From NCBI GenBank assembly GCA_050084985.1, contig JBITNC010000001.1, positions 188,542,001 to 188,606,000 of the forward strand: 64,000 bases of DNA. The letters run 5' to 3'. The number at the start of each line of letters is the position of its first letter. Position 1 is the first letter of the stretch. The DNA is from Nageia nagi (lineage: Eukaryota; Pinophyta). Position numbers and translations under genes: made by a program. This document shows positions 46,471 through 58,849 of this stretch, piece after piece. The notes below the pieces were generated by a model. That model had not been told where the DNA came from. It was given only the letters and a program-made list of their open reading frames with translations, and ran no database searches.

Positions 46471-48509
46471 ATATGTTAGTGTTACTTCCTACAAATAGAA
46501 TGGTTAAAAAGGTTCTCCCTTCTTCATGATTAAAACTTGGTGGAGTGGTTAAAAAGGTTCACCCTTCTCCATAATTGCAAACTATTGCAGTGGTTAAAAA
46601 GGTCCACCTTTCTCCATGATTGCTAAGTATTGGAGTGGTTCAAAATGTTTTTCCTTTTCCAAAATTGTAATTTTTTTCCATTGATGGAAATTGAATCCAT
46701 GTTATTGGATTTATACTACCTTTTTCCATCGTATGCATCTTGACTAGTAGCATGGTCAAGATGGCATATTTTTGTGATTTATGACTTGTGCATCTTGAGT
46801 AGGTGGCATAGTCAAGTTGGCATTTTATTTATCCAAGTTATAGTATTTTTTTTGGAGAGATTAACCCTCCAATTCAACATGTTTATAAATGGATAAAAAT
46901 ATATGCATCTTTAGATGGCATTTGATGCTTATGACTATGCATCTTGACTAGTGGTATTGTCATGTCGATAATTAATGTTATTATTTACATTTATGAATTT
47001 ATTTGATTATTACCTTAACAAAAATAATACTTTACTTAATTTTTTGATGGCAAGAACCTATTCTTAGTGACTTCCTTAATTGTTTTGATGAAAAATATTA
47101 GCTACTTATGTAAAGCACATTAATAATTATGTGTAGTTATATGTTACCAATTTTTTTTCTTTTGATGGAAATCTATTTTTAAAATTTTAATGGAGAAAAT
47201 TTTCACAATTGTTCATCACTTATAATTTATATTTTTATTAATAGAAAATAATTAGCAACTTGGAGAAAATCCATAGGGAAGAAGAAACTAAAGAGCAAAG
47301 AACTCATGAAGAAGATCTAATCAACTAGAAGAGAAACAAAATGTTCACAATATTATGAGGTATTAGATCATGTTGACTGATTTCTACTTAGAAAGAAATG
47401 TGTAAGTGCTTCTTTTTGCTTATTTTCTAAGTCTCTTGTGTGAGGTAAATAAGAGCCATATATAAAAATATTTCAAATCTCTTAAAGCATTTTGTAACTA
47501 ACCACTAACGCTAAAGAAAATATTAACCCATCTTATGTGGTTGCTTTCCTTCATTGATAAAATGATCAAATCATGATAACTAAGTCCACCAAAGTGAAAT
47601 ATGTCTTCCATTGATACTTATCAACAAATATCATTTAGCCTCTCCTAACCTACATTTTTATATTGGTTCTAATCAATAAGTTGCACTAAGAATTACAGTA
47701 TCCATACTTTATTCATCCCTCCTTTACAAAAACTTCCCATGCACAATTTGTTTACCATGTACCATATTACCTTACACTTTCCACATGTTAGTTACCATGA
47801 CATATGCTATTGTTTTCATTTCATGGATGATTAATTACATTAATACAAGCATGTTACATGATATGTATATAGACACATGTTATAGGATCTTATTTAATCC
47901 CTTTGGATCCTTTATTTAAGTATTTCTTCCGATGAAGTTTCCCTCAAGGGGGATAATTATTACTATATGATGTCAACTTCATATGAAAGAATATCTGAAC
48001 CTATATTATATGAAAGCATATGTGAACCCATATAATTGCTTAAGATGGTAAAGTTGACCTTAAGGGGGAGTGAAGTATGAATGGATACTTCATCTTTAAA
48101 AGATATTTTATATTATCGATGATGTAAATCATTTTTAGATAACTATATGCTTGCTTGGCATTGTTTAGCTTATAGTGCATCTAATTGATCTTGTTATGAG
48201 TTGCTTGTAAGTTGTAGGTTTATTCTAGAGATTGTAGGTTACTTACTTTAAGTATGCAAACTCATGGAGGCTCATCATGTCAACATGTTATTAAATGACT
48301 ACTACTCGTACATTACAACCATTTATGGTTGATGGATTTGTGTATTTTAAACCATTTGTTTAAATCTTTAAGTAGTTGAGCCTTGTAGAACATTTCAATT
48401 TTATGTTCTCAAGTTCTTATCTCCAATTGTATTTTCTATGGAGGAGAACACTCTTATACTCTCTTACATTATCTTCTTCTTACTTTTCCAATCTTACATT
48501 AAGGGGGAG
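46471..48509 (+). mobile_element. Composite copia-family block with RNase H tail
   Basis: It contains a 45-bp array (46501-46665), an N1/N2-type interior up to about 46990, 900 bp of AT-rich sequence with nothing recognisable, then a copia RNase H tail (LVKLTLRGSEV-like, 48036-48072), the shared 3' module (48165-48390) and the purine tract AAGGGGGAG (48501-48509). It fits a non-autonomous member with a copia-type 3' end, but its two bounding LTRs (45996 and 48510) belong to different subfamilies. Confidence 0.6.
46501..46665 (+). repeat. 45-bp tandem array, four units
   Basis: Units start TGGTTAAAAAGG at 46501, 46546, 46591 and (TGGTTCAAAATG) 46636, exactly 45 bp apart. Each contains a CTCCATGATTGCAA-like half. 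Confidence 0.9.
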
Positions 48510-49011
48510 TGTTAGAATATATAATGTATTATTGTGTAAGTTAGTATTTAGATGGTATCTAAATATTAATGCTCCTTTTATGTAACTCCATATTTTATCA
48601 CTTAATACCCAAAAGTGATTAAATAGTGAAAGAATTTGACTTATACTCATGCATGACACTTTTCCATTATAAACCTATGTAAACCTTGGGTAAAAAGGTG
48701 AGTTAAGATGAGGTTATCACATATAAATAGAGGGCCTGGGCTTGTTGTAAAACACAATTGTAGAAAGCACTCTCATATTTGTAGTTTCGATCTTGTAGGA
48801 AGCTTGAATATGCTTCTATTTGTAGAGAGAGCTAAAGTTCTTAAGATAATAGAATTTGAGATGGTTCAAGTGGATGTACTCCCATAGTTGGAGGAAACAC
48901 TATACATGTTTGAGTTCTTTTGTGTGAATGATCTATGTATTATTATAATTAGTGGAAGATTCCATCAAAGGTGATCTTGGAAGGAAATAAAGAACTACTT
49001 CATCTCCTTCA
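48510..49011 (+). repeat. LTR of the copia A/D subfamily
   Basis: 502 bp from TGTTAGAATATATAATG to CATCTCCTTCA, preceded by a G-rich purine tract, so it is a 3' LTR. TATA box ACATATAAATAGAGG at about 48719. Its closest relative here is the solo LTR 16551-17043. On its right the sequence continues ATTTT and then the rest of the copia C 5' LTR. Confidence 0.8.
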
Positions 49012-49308
49012 ATTTTGGCCTATAAATAGAAGGCCCTCTCCTTGATATTACTCAGTTAAGTTTGTAGAAAAGTTATGCTCTTGCTTAGGTTGTAGGAGAA
49101 GTGAGAAAGTGACTTGTAAGAGAGTTCTCTTTGAGAATGAGATCTTAGATTATTAGATGTACTCCAATGGTTGAAAAAAATACTTTATATTAGTGTCATC
49201 TTGTGTGAATGCTACTTTGAGTATATGTTCTTAATGCTTAAGTATTTGAGAGAGTATTCATGTGATCTTGAGTAATTAAGAATTTAGTCTTGTAGGTTTG
49301 TTCCTTCA
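49012..49308 (+). repeat. Copia C 5' LTR, 3' two-thirds
   Basis: It begins just upstream of the TATA box (CCTATAAATAGAAGGCCC, 49020-49037) and ends TTCCTTCA. It aligns with 62475-62742. The upstream third is missing, replaced by the LTR at 48510-49011. Confidence 0.75.
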
Positions 49309-49310
49309 AT

Positions 49311-49323
49311 TGATATCAGAGCC
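49311..49323 (+). promoter_or_regulatory. Copia C primer-binding site
   Basis: TGATATCAGAGCC, one mismatch to the initiator-Met tRNA site, two bases after the LTR. Confidence 0.85.
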
Positions 49324-50930
49324 ATTCTTGAAGGCTCCTCTTCACATCTTGGAGATCATTTCTACTTCTTATTTGGAGGTTAATCTTCATATTTTGTGAG
49401 GTAAAACAATTCAAGATATAACCTACCTCTCCTTCAATTTTTTGATTTATTACATGATACTAATATACTTTGTGTTATGTATTAGTTCATTTTTTTAAAA
49501 ATAAAATTACTTAAAAAGTAGCAATATGTTGTTATGCAATTTTTGTTTATACTAACATGTTTTATGTTAGTTGTAATTTTTTTAACAAAAATTGATAAAT
49601 ATATTGATATAAATTTTTTAAAAAATCTTTGTACACCTTTAGTTTGAATATTTTATATATATATCAAAAAATGTTTGTATACAACAGACATGGAGGAATT
49701 TTTTCATTTGTAAATTAAAATTAACAATACAATAAAGGTATGTACATCCATCAAAGGATAGTTGAAATTTTTTTCCATTACAAAAGTTTTTTAAAAAATA
49801 CATAATAAAAAAAATAAAGTAATATAAGGGGGGCTTAATTTAATTAATTATTTAGGGGATCTTGTTTTACTAATGTTGGAGCACTAACAAAAAAATAATA
49901 ATAGTTAGTTGGGCAAAAAACTTAGTGGCCTTTCCCCTGCACCTGACACCCCCATAATACCATCAAGAAACACCTCCTTCTAGCACTCCCCTTTGTGCCT
50001 AATCATGCCATACCTTGTATCAAGAGGACATTGCAATCTATAAATCTATTCCTACAAACTTGCACCCACTTTAACCCCATCGTTGGCTGTCTCATTGGCC
50101 ATTCACCTCAATCAACCCGTTACTCCATTTGTTAGTTATCCATATTGATAATAGTAGGGTGAAGGTAGCTATATTGGCCCAACCAAATCCCATTGTCTTT
50201 GATACAATTTTATGCTCTCTTGATTCTAATACTTTATGGGTGGCTCAGCCCAAATATATAGTTTCTCTCCTTTTAAGTCGAGTGGCTTCAACCCCACCCC
50301 TCATTACTCAGATCATTCTTCTCATTGATAAGAAGGGATACAAACTCATGACTAAATAAGGTTTACCAAGGATACCCCCTTCCCATATGCCTACGATCAT
50401 AACCTACCACCAGAGAATCCCTCCCTACATTGCATAACTCGCTCTGATTCACCTCCACTAGGCTCATTCAAAAATCACCCCCTACAAACCTAAATCACCA
50501 AACATTTCTCATCATGAGCATAGAATACTCCTCCAACATATCTTCATGTGTATTTTTCCCTTCTATGCACATGTTTTATAAGTCAAAATTTATGTCAAGT
50601 ATGCCTATTTTGTGGAAAGAGGTGTGTTCACATATAATTTACTTTAAACTAAAGCATGATGTCACGCAACCTCTGTGCCACCCATACCTTACCTTTATGG
50701 AATGGAAAGCCAAATGGAGGCTATAAATACTTATTATATGGGGGATGAATTTTTTTAATATTTTAAACAATAATATTTTTATATATTTATATTTCAAATA
50801 TTTAATAAATAAGTTTTTTTTAGGAAAATGCTCAATTTTTTAAAGGGGTGAACATTGTTCAAAAAATGAGAGGAGGGATTGTATAGTCTTTTCTTAAAAA
50901 GGGGAGATTAATCCCTTTATTTTAGGAAAA
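49324..50930 (+). other. Copia C leader with GC-rich island
   Basis: AT-rich to about 49910, then a C-rich, more balanced segment to about 50720 (for example CCTGCACCTGACACCCCC), then AT-rich again. A 76-codon and a 70-codon plus-strand frame occur in the island without recognisable motifs. No gag homology is seen. Confidence 0.5.
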
Positions 50931-51020
50931 TGATATAGTGTACATTATCTATTTCTTCTTACATTATATATTGATTTATTTATTATGTATATTCATATGT
51001 TATATAATTTGAGGTCTACA
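50931..51020 (+). repeat. Gypsy E 5' LTR remnant
   Basis: From TGATATAGTGTACAT it matches 58278-58366 nearly base for base (CTATTTCTTCTTACATT, then TTTATTTATTATGTATATTC). It ends TCTACA. The rest of the LTR to the left is gone and the bases left of 50931 do not match. Confidence 0.8.
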
Positions 51021-51079
51021 TCTTGATGAAACTGATATTCTTACAAACCTAGATTTTGATCTAGAGAATCCCTTCTAAA

Positions 51080-53150
51080 GAGTCATGAATCCATTTTTAT
51101 TATTATCTCTTCCCTTACTTGAGGTGCTTAGAGTAATAGTTAGAGAAAATGGTAAAACTATGGTTTGTTCTACTTATGTTTCAAAGATGGATCTAAATAA
51201 AGAACAACTTAGGGTTTCTAAAAGTAAGATGCATTTTAATGATATCAGGAGAAGTCTTAGGGTTAAACCTAATTTACCTTTGTAAGAACTTGATATCAAT
51301 GATAGATTGGATATTTATGAAGATAATGATATTGAATCTACAAGTTCTAGCAAAAATATGGATATTATCGGACAAACTCCTAATAGGCTTAATGTGTTTA
51401 TAGATGATTATGATTTTGAAAATGTAAGTTTGGGAAGTCATAATGATACTTTTGATAGTGATGCTAAAATTGATGAGTTACATAGAATTCCTAATAATGT
51501 TAGATCAATAAAGGAATTTCTATATAATAAAGAAAAGTTAGAATATTATCTTACTAATAATATGGAAAATGTTATTGATATTCTAACCAATTATGAGTTA
51601 TTAGAAGCAGATTTTGGAACTTTAAAATCTTTGGATAGCTTGTTTTCTTATGAAAATGTAGGTTATACAAAATAGAGAATTTCTAATATCAATAAAGATG
51701 ATGATAACAACATTCAAGACTATTCATACATCACCACCATCATGGAATTCAAGGATATGACTTCGTAGAAAAAGGTGGTAATTGAAGAGGTTAATGAGGA
51801 AAGCGAGGCCAAGTGTGAACACTTGGTAACCCAATTTTATGATTGTAATCTAGGTATGATCATTGAATGTTATAATAAGGAAAAAGGTAAGGGTAGATTG
51901 GTTAATGATGAAGCTGTAGTAGATATTGCTAAACAACTTTCTATTGTTATTAATAATGCTTATGAGCATAATCTTGGTTGGTCAAAATAAGAACATGAAA
52001 TAAAACTTGATACTCTTTTTGATGCTCAAGAAGATGATTATTTTCAAAAGGCGAATGAGGAACAACAACTATAATTTATGCTAAAATTGGTTGACAAACT
52101 TGAACATGAAAAACTACATAGGATTGGGCCTTTTTTACAACTAAAATAAGTTGAACTGAGAAAGAAAAAAGCAAATAAAACTTTCACTCAAATTAGCACT
52201 ATAGCACCATAAACCCTTTGACCACCCTTAGAGGATAATATACTTATAGTTCAAAACCCGCAACCAAAACAAACTTCTATAGTATCAAATAATGAATGAA
52301 AGAATTGAGAAATTAGAAGAATTGCTTAATGATGATGATAATGATTTCTTATTTTGTTTAAAATATCCATTGCTGATAGAATTATTTTTAAATTACTTAT
52401 TGGTAAAAAGAGTGAAATTTACAAAATTTGATGGTTTGCAAGATCCAAAAGTGCATGTTAGAAAATTTCAATAGGAAGCTATGGAATATATTCATGATAA
52501 AGATATGCTTGCAAATTTGTTTTTAAGTAGTTTAAAAGATGATGCATCGAAATGATATTTTACTCTTCCTGAAAAGAGCATTGATAAATATGAAGGTTTG
52601 ATTTATAAATTCTTGAATAATTTCAAATATAACATTGAAAAAAAAGTTCAATTCAAATATTTGTGTAGAATTAAGTAATTACCTAATCAATCTTTATCTG
52701 ACTTTGTGAAAATATGGAAACAAACTACAAGGTTACTATGCCCAAGTAAGATTTAAAGGAAACTTTTGCAAATGATTTATTACCTATGTACAAATTATTG
52801 GTTATCTCTAACCATGATTTAACATTAGCTAAAATGATAGATAATTTATTTAAAAAAGAAGATAGCATAAAGAAACTATATATGTTCTTAAAAATCTCAA
52901 GTGTATGAAAAGAAAGATAAATCTCAAATGTATGAAAAATAAGCTAGACCTCAGGTATATGAAAAGAAACCAAAATTTGCTACAACTAATGTTGATAGAA
53001 GAAATAATAGACCACAAAGTCAATGGTTCAAAACCACTTTCCTAATGGTGTTCCTAAGAATTATAGGTATGAGGAATTTTGTAATTATCATAGGAAACTA
53101 GAGCACCTAACAAGAAATTATAGGGTCTTAAGGAATATAAATCAAATTTC
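51080..53150 (+). pseudogene. Gypsy E gag, with zinc-finger-like motif
   Basis: A long gag spread over several frames of the same reading. An acidic N-terminal part (51307-51675 open for 122 codons) and a second open part (51775-51990) come first. The gag core follows from 52292: VKFTKFDGLQDPKVHVRKF, EAMEYIHDKDMLANLFLSS and LKDDASK with a stop at the conserved Trp. Then come FTLPEKSIDKYEGLIYKFL and LPNQSLSDFVKIWKQT. At 53060-53140 a CNYHRKLEHLTRNY pattern gives the CxxHxxxxHxT finger seen in H. Five or more stops make it non-functional. Confidence 0.8.
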
Positions 53151-54240
53151 ATTGACAAGAAAATAATTCATATGGATAATCATACTAAATTAAAAGATGG
53201 CATGTACACCCTGATAACAGATAATTGGAGATATTTATAAATCCATTACCAAGAATAACTCAACAACCAAAGGGATTCATTGGTTTGGTAAGTAATTCAA
53301 ATTGCATGAATTATTTTTTCATTAACAAATATGGATGTAGAGAATATTAGAAATAAACAAGCAAGGGCTATAGTAGAAAGAACATAAAACATGGTGGATA
53401 AGCTTATGGAATAAACACTGCTAATAGTGTGCAAGACTACATGCACACTACCAACAACATGAAATATACCACAAGGAAGGTACCTAATTTTTAATTAATG
53501 TATGCCGAATATGTATGGGTTACTAAACCATCCTAGGCATGCAAAGTAATTACTTAAAGTTGAATTTTTTTGATTTGTAGTGTATAATAGGTTACAAGTT
53601 ATTTTATGGGAGATAAATAGGTATGGTTCATGGTCATAATGGGTAATTCATTATTTTTTTGGCTTTTTGGGAAAGTTTTGAAAAACTCCCTCATATATGT
53701 TTTTCCTTCTAAATCATTAAAACCCATGCCATTTATGGTGTTTGACCCATTCATACATCATTAACAGCATGCATTTCCTGAACTAGAATAAAAAAGAATA
53801 GTATATTCTTTATCCTAAAATCTTGTTGAATTATTCTAACAAGTGGATACCAAGTTTTAAGTTTTCTAAAAATAAAAAAAATCATTTGTATTCATTATTT
53901 CAATATTGGCATTTTTGTTCATTTGAAGTTAACCTCTGAGTTTACATATTGCTTATATATTTTTATGGATAGATTTGATGAATAGGTTAATTCAAGTCAT
54001 TATGTTCATTCTTATTTTACCAAATGTGATTTACATGAAATGAATGGTTTATTGTTAGAAACTTTGATACTTGTGCTTCAATGTTCAATTTGCAAATTAT
54101 AAAAGTATAAATTTTAAACAACTAGACCATTAATCCATAACACAAAGCATAAACTTAAACATGAACCCAAAATTGTAAACAAGAAGTGGAGCCAAAAAGA
54201 ATAATATATATATATCATAAAAGGGATGGATCCATGTCTC
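53151..54240 (+). other. Non-coding part of gypsy E
   Basis: No protease or RT motif can be found on either strand where pol would be expected. Sequence is AT-rich and featureless. Confidence 0.5.
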
Positions 54241-54499
54241 ATGGTACAATCTAGTGGTGTACACTACTACCACTACTCTTGACATCATCAAGCCTAGGCC
54301 TCCTCCTGCTACCACTAGGGGCACGACCTCTACCAATGTTGACAATCAAGGAGCTAGTCCAGGTGTTGGTGTAGCTTATGGTCCTTGTATAGGAATGTCA
54401 TGCATGGAATTATCCACTTGCTATGGGTCCTCATTTGAATACCCCTTAGATTTTGCTACCATATCCTCCTCCTCCTCATCCATCCTTAATGGGGTTGGA

Positions 54500-55790
54500 C
54501 ACATGATATTAAGCAAGGTTACCTCACCCAGGAAAGCTGGTGGGCATTATCATCCCAAATGAACTCCATATAATATACCCAAATCATATACTTAGGATGG
54601 AGTGCATCTATATCCTTCCACCTTACCTCTAGTGTGTGTAGGTACCTATACCCATGTGCTTGTGAAACCCAACAAGTCAAGGTAATATCTAAGGGATCAT
54701 CCCTCACCCTTTGTAATCCCACAGGATGAATGAGGAAAGTCTTCTCATAAACCCACATCTAAAGGAGACTTGTGTGAGTTATCATGATGTTGAACTTGTC
54801 AACACTCACAAAATTGTATATATCCCTATAGAGTTGGGCTAAAACCAAGGGTATAAAAGAAAATTGTGTGCCTTGTGCACAAATCTTCTACACAATCCAA
54901 ACTAAGCTAAGTGGAGATGAAGAGCTAATATTATTTGGGCACAAATAAGTAGAAATAATGGAGGTAATATAAAGCCTCTAGTATCATCTAGTAGAAGCAA
55001 ATTTGCATGCCTTAGTAAGGTGATCATATTGATACTCCCAATTTTCTCTCATGTCATCCATAATGCAAGTTATTGCCTCTCATTGTTGTCAAAAACTTTA
55101 GCTTTATGAACAAGCTAACCTTGAATGGGAATCCCCCAAATCTTGTAAATATCTAGCAATGTCACACTCATTTCACCTAAGGGAAAGTGAAATGAATTGG
55201 TATCCTAGTCCCATATCTCGACCAAGGCTATGAGAAGTGGGTGATCTTGCTAAATATATCCGATGATAGATAAATCATTTAACTCAGACCTCATGAGGAT
55301 TTTATTGTCATGGTTTATTCTCTACCATCTTCATGCCTTTTCCAAAGCTGCTATGGACATGGATCCACCCTGAATAAGAATTTTACAATCTTGTAATAAA
55401 ACAATAGTAAAATTCACATCAATAATTAAATAAATTAATCTAAAAATGGTAAAAATCATAAATTTTAAGCAAAATGTAGGCAATAAAATAACCTCAATGG
55501 GGGAAAAACTATAAATTAAAACTGGGTAATGAATTGAAAATACAAAAACCTTAGGGTTTTGTATGAGTGGCATATAGTATAAAATTATTAAAAAAAGAAA
55601 ATTGAATTGAATTAAAGGAAAATGTACCTCATGTGCAAAAGGTAAACTCTTGAGATACTCCACCACGTACCCTCTCCTCCTAGATAAGGGCCTCTTAACT
55701 ATCGCTAATCTTTGCCTACCATGATGGTTGGAGGAAAATGCATAGGTCAAAAGGGGCAAGATGAAAAATAGGAAGAGAGAGTAACTCACA
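54500..55790 (-). pseudogene. Plant mobile domain (PMD) protein, antisense in gypsy E, with intron
   Basis: The PMD is a plant-specific domain found in host proteins of the MAIN/MAIL type and in genes carried by transposons. Reading the minus strand, exon 1 (55790-55628) is open and ends SRRRGYVVEYLKSLPFAHE. A donor GTACAT and acceptor TTATTCAG bound a 258-bp intron (55370-55627). Exon 2 gives GGSMSIAALEKA, then NDLSIIGYI, DHPLLIALVEIWD, NSFHFPLGEMSVTLLDIYKI and GIPIQG. This is the hallmark PMD core (HPLL.ALVERW...F..P.GEMTVTL.D). It ends with YRYLHTLEVRWKDIDALHPK and the WVYYMEFIWDDNAHQLSW segment (54758-54519). Stops occur after IWD and several more in the middle. Whether the frame was ever expressed from E is unknown. 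Confidence 0.75.
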
Positions 55791-57632
55791 TGGATGTATG
55801 GGTAGTAACATTAACCAATCAAAGGAGGAAGTGGAGCATAACAGGGTTTTGATAGCAAAAAGGCAAAAAGATGAGAATAAAAAAGTCAACTCCCAATTCA
55901 TCCTTTTGTTTAAAATTTCAACTAAACCCTAACTAATAAATCTCTTTTCAAAAATCAAAACCTATGTTTGTAAAATGCTACCTCATGTGTGCAAATTACA
56001 AAGAAATATTTTAATTTCCAAACATGCCTTTTTCAAAAATCATTTTTTCCATTCACGTAGCCAACAATGTGCAAATAGTCAAATTGAGATTCAATTTGAT
56101 GCATGCTGGTTAAAAATGGTAAAATGGTAAGTTTTAATGTTTACAATTTACATAAGTGTCCAAATTGATGATGTTCTATTTTTATTATTTATTAATACTA
56201 AAAAGCCTTTGTTGGTAATGAGATTTCATAAAATTAGAGTGTGATTCAGATGTTATATTTCAATTCTAACTTTGTTAGACCTGCATGTATGTATAAATTA
56301 GGATATATTTTAAAGATGCATAAAGGTTTTAATTTATCAAAATCTAATTGGATTAAATGAAAATGGTAAATTTTGATTTTTGAATTTATGCATGATATTA
56401 AGATTCTTAATAGATTATGTTTACTTTATTTTTTATGAAAGTTAATTCAATCATTTTCACGTAGTCAAGGATGTGAAATATATGAAATTATGGGTTTTAT
56501 CAAATCTAGATTATATTTTATTAGTCTTAATAGATTAAAATAATTGCTATCATGGTTATAAGCTTGTCAATGGGTGAAATGTACATAAGGTCCAACTTAG
56601 CCAAGTTATTATTCACTTGCAAAATATTATGTCATATGGAAATGTTATTTTGTGATTTTATGGAGCAAAACATCATTTCTTGCTTTCAATTGAGTATCGT
56701 TAAAAATTGTATATCTTATATGATAGATTTTACCTAGCTAACGATGTATGGTTACTATAAAATTCATTATAAATAGGGCATGCTATAAATATTTTTATAT
56801 CTAATTGGAAATGCCATTATTTCACAAATATGCATTTAGATGGAGATAATAAATAAAATTGCAAAAGACATGATTGTTAAATTCTACGAAATTACATAGT
56901 CAACGATGTAGGTTTGCTTTGAAAATCAATGAAATCAAACAATTCAATAAGATCACATGTGCAATGTTTATATGTAAGGCCAATAAATATTTAAATATTT
57001 AGTATTTTTATAAGAATTAAATGATATTATTCAATGTTATATTAACAAATATTTAAAAGGATCTTGTCACTCCATGAGAAAAATCTCTTATAAATTATAA
57101 GTTATTCCAAGATTGAGTCATTAAAAAGGTTCTCATAAGCTTGATAATCATAGTTGTTCCAATATTGGGGTATTAAAGAGGACCTCATCAACTTGATCTT
57201 CATATAATACAAGTTGCAATTATAGTAGTCTATATGTCATTATTAAATAGAACTATGAGTTGCATCGACCATAGTGTCACAATGGATATCATATTTATTT
57301 CATTATTGCTCTTTCAACTGATTATTCTTTAATGGGATGTGATCTATGTGGGTATTATGTTGCTTTATTATTAAAAAAGTATTATCTAGAAGAGTGGGAT
57401 TCACATGGAGATGCTCTCCTCATATAGGGACTGATTTTTTGCTTGATTCCTTGAAGCAGGATGAGCAAGAGAAATTTGCAAGACAAAAAGGGGGAAGATG
57501 ATATATCATACTCAACATATCAATTGAAAAAGGAAAGTCCACTTTACTGTTGAAAATTTTCTTCTATTCTCTAGACTTATTTGGATTATGCAATTTCAAT
57601 GCTTTTCATTTCATATCCAAAGAGGGGAAAAA
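55791..57632 (+). other. Non-coding 3' region of gypsy E
   Basis: AT-rich, no open frame with a motif. A short phrase resembling CGTAGTCAACGATGTG recurs at about 56057, 56461, 56733 and 56897. A purine tract closes the region. On the antisense strand it is upstream of the PMD frame and could have held its promoter. Confidence 0.4.
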
Positions 57633-58366
57633 TGTAGATGCCTAAAAATAATTTTTTATTTATTTAATAAATAATATTTAGACATCATAAATGACTTAAT
57701 GTAATATTACATATGCCAAGATAAAGTTGATATTACAATGCAATACCATGTGTTATATTAAATGCTATATCATTTATCATGGTTTATATTTTAAAGTATC
57801 TTGAATATAACAAAGTCAATATTATTGCTAGAGGTTGGCCTTCACTCCTTTTTATGTCCTTGTAGGCTATATATGTGAGTGGAATAGGTAGACCTTCATA
57901 GATTAGAACTCATTGATATGATAAGAACTTTGATAGGTGGTTGTCAGTTGCAATCTTCATCAAACTATGATGCCTTTAGATGCCACCTATCATGAGAAAT
58001 TATTATACTTTAAGATCTAAACTTTATATTCTTTATGAACAACATATCTCACATAGTAAATGGTGTGACTCTCTTAAGCTAGTGACAATGTACACTTTCT
58101 AGATCAAGAGTTCCAGATTTTGGTGGTCGAGTTGTTGTTTCATGTACATGAAGATCTATTATGAACTTGTCATGAATCCGATCTCAATCCTCCAAATATC
58201 CATTGCTGCTTAATGTTGAGGATTGTACATACACTTCATATTAGGTGCATGTGTTTCATGCATATTTATTATAATCTGATATAGTGTACATCATCTATTT
58301 CTTCTTACATTGTAGATTGATTTATTTATTATGTATATTCATATGTTGCACAATTTAATGTCTATA
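57633..58366 (+). repeat. Gypsy E 3' LTR
   Basis: 734 bp, from TGTAGATGCCTAAAAATAAT to ATGTCTATA (TCTACA in the 5' copy). It contains CTTCACTCCTTTTTATGTCC, similar to the F LTR (TTCACTCCTTTTTATTA). The first 45 bp fold back on themselves. Confidence 0.75.
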
Positions 58367-58367
58367 G

Positions 58368-58535
58368 AGTGGTTAAAAGGTTTTCATTTATCCATGAATA
58401 CTAATTATTAGAATGGTTAAAAGGGGTTTCCCTTCTCCATTATTACAAATTGTTGAAGTGGTTAAAAAGGTTATCCCTTCTAGAAAATTGCAAACTGTTG
58501 GAGTGGTTAAAAGATTCACCCTTCTCCAAGTTGCA
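58368..58535 (+). repeat. 45-bp tandem array in copia C
   Basis: Four units starting TGGTTAAAAGG at 58370, 58414, 58459 and 58504, spaced 44, 45 and 45 bp. Confidence 0.88.
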
Positions 58536-58849
58536 ATTTATGCTACTTTACTTCCATTATTGGGAGTTTTATCTATTATGGATTAGTGGCACTTTATTTT
58601 TTTCATTACACCTTGAATTGTGGCATTATCAATTTGGCATTTAGTGGCTTGTTCTTTATCTAGGCAATAGTATTATTGAAGGAGACCTTAAAACCTATAA
58701 ACCAATATGTTTATTGATAGATAAGAACTTATGCATCAACTTGGAATATCATGACTTATGGCTTATACATAATTACTTGTGGCTTATTATGATCAATATG
58801 GTATTCAAATTATTTTTAAAGTGCTTTTATTTGTGCTACCCTATTTGGA

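Larger units (their letters stand above)
50931..58366 (+). mobile_element. Ty3/gypsy element E with gag and antisense PMD frame
   Basis: It has a 5' LTR remnant of 90 bp (50931-51020), gag (51080-53150), no recognisable protease, RT or integrase, an antisense plant-mobile-domain frame (54500-55790), a purine tract AAAGAGGGGAAAAA (57619-57632) and a 734-bp 3' LTR (57633-58366). The LTR start TGTAGATGCC and 5' LTR end TCTACA form the terminal inverted repeat. It behaves as a gag-only, non-autonomous element with an extra antisense gene. It interrupts copia C. Confidence 0.75.

Noticed and set aside
54254-54562. 102-codon plus-strand frame with Thr/Pro-rich protein
   Set aside because: It overlaps the antisense PMD region and has no known domain. 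The PMD reading on the other strand explains the composition.
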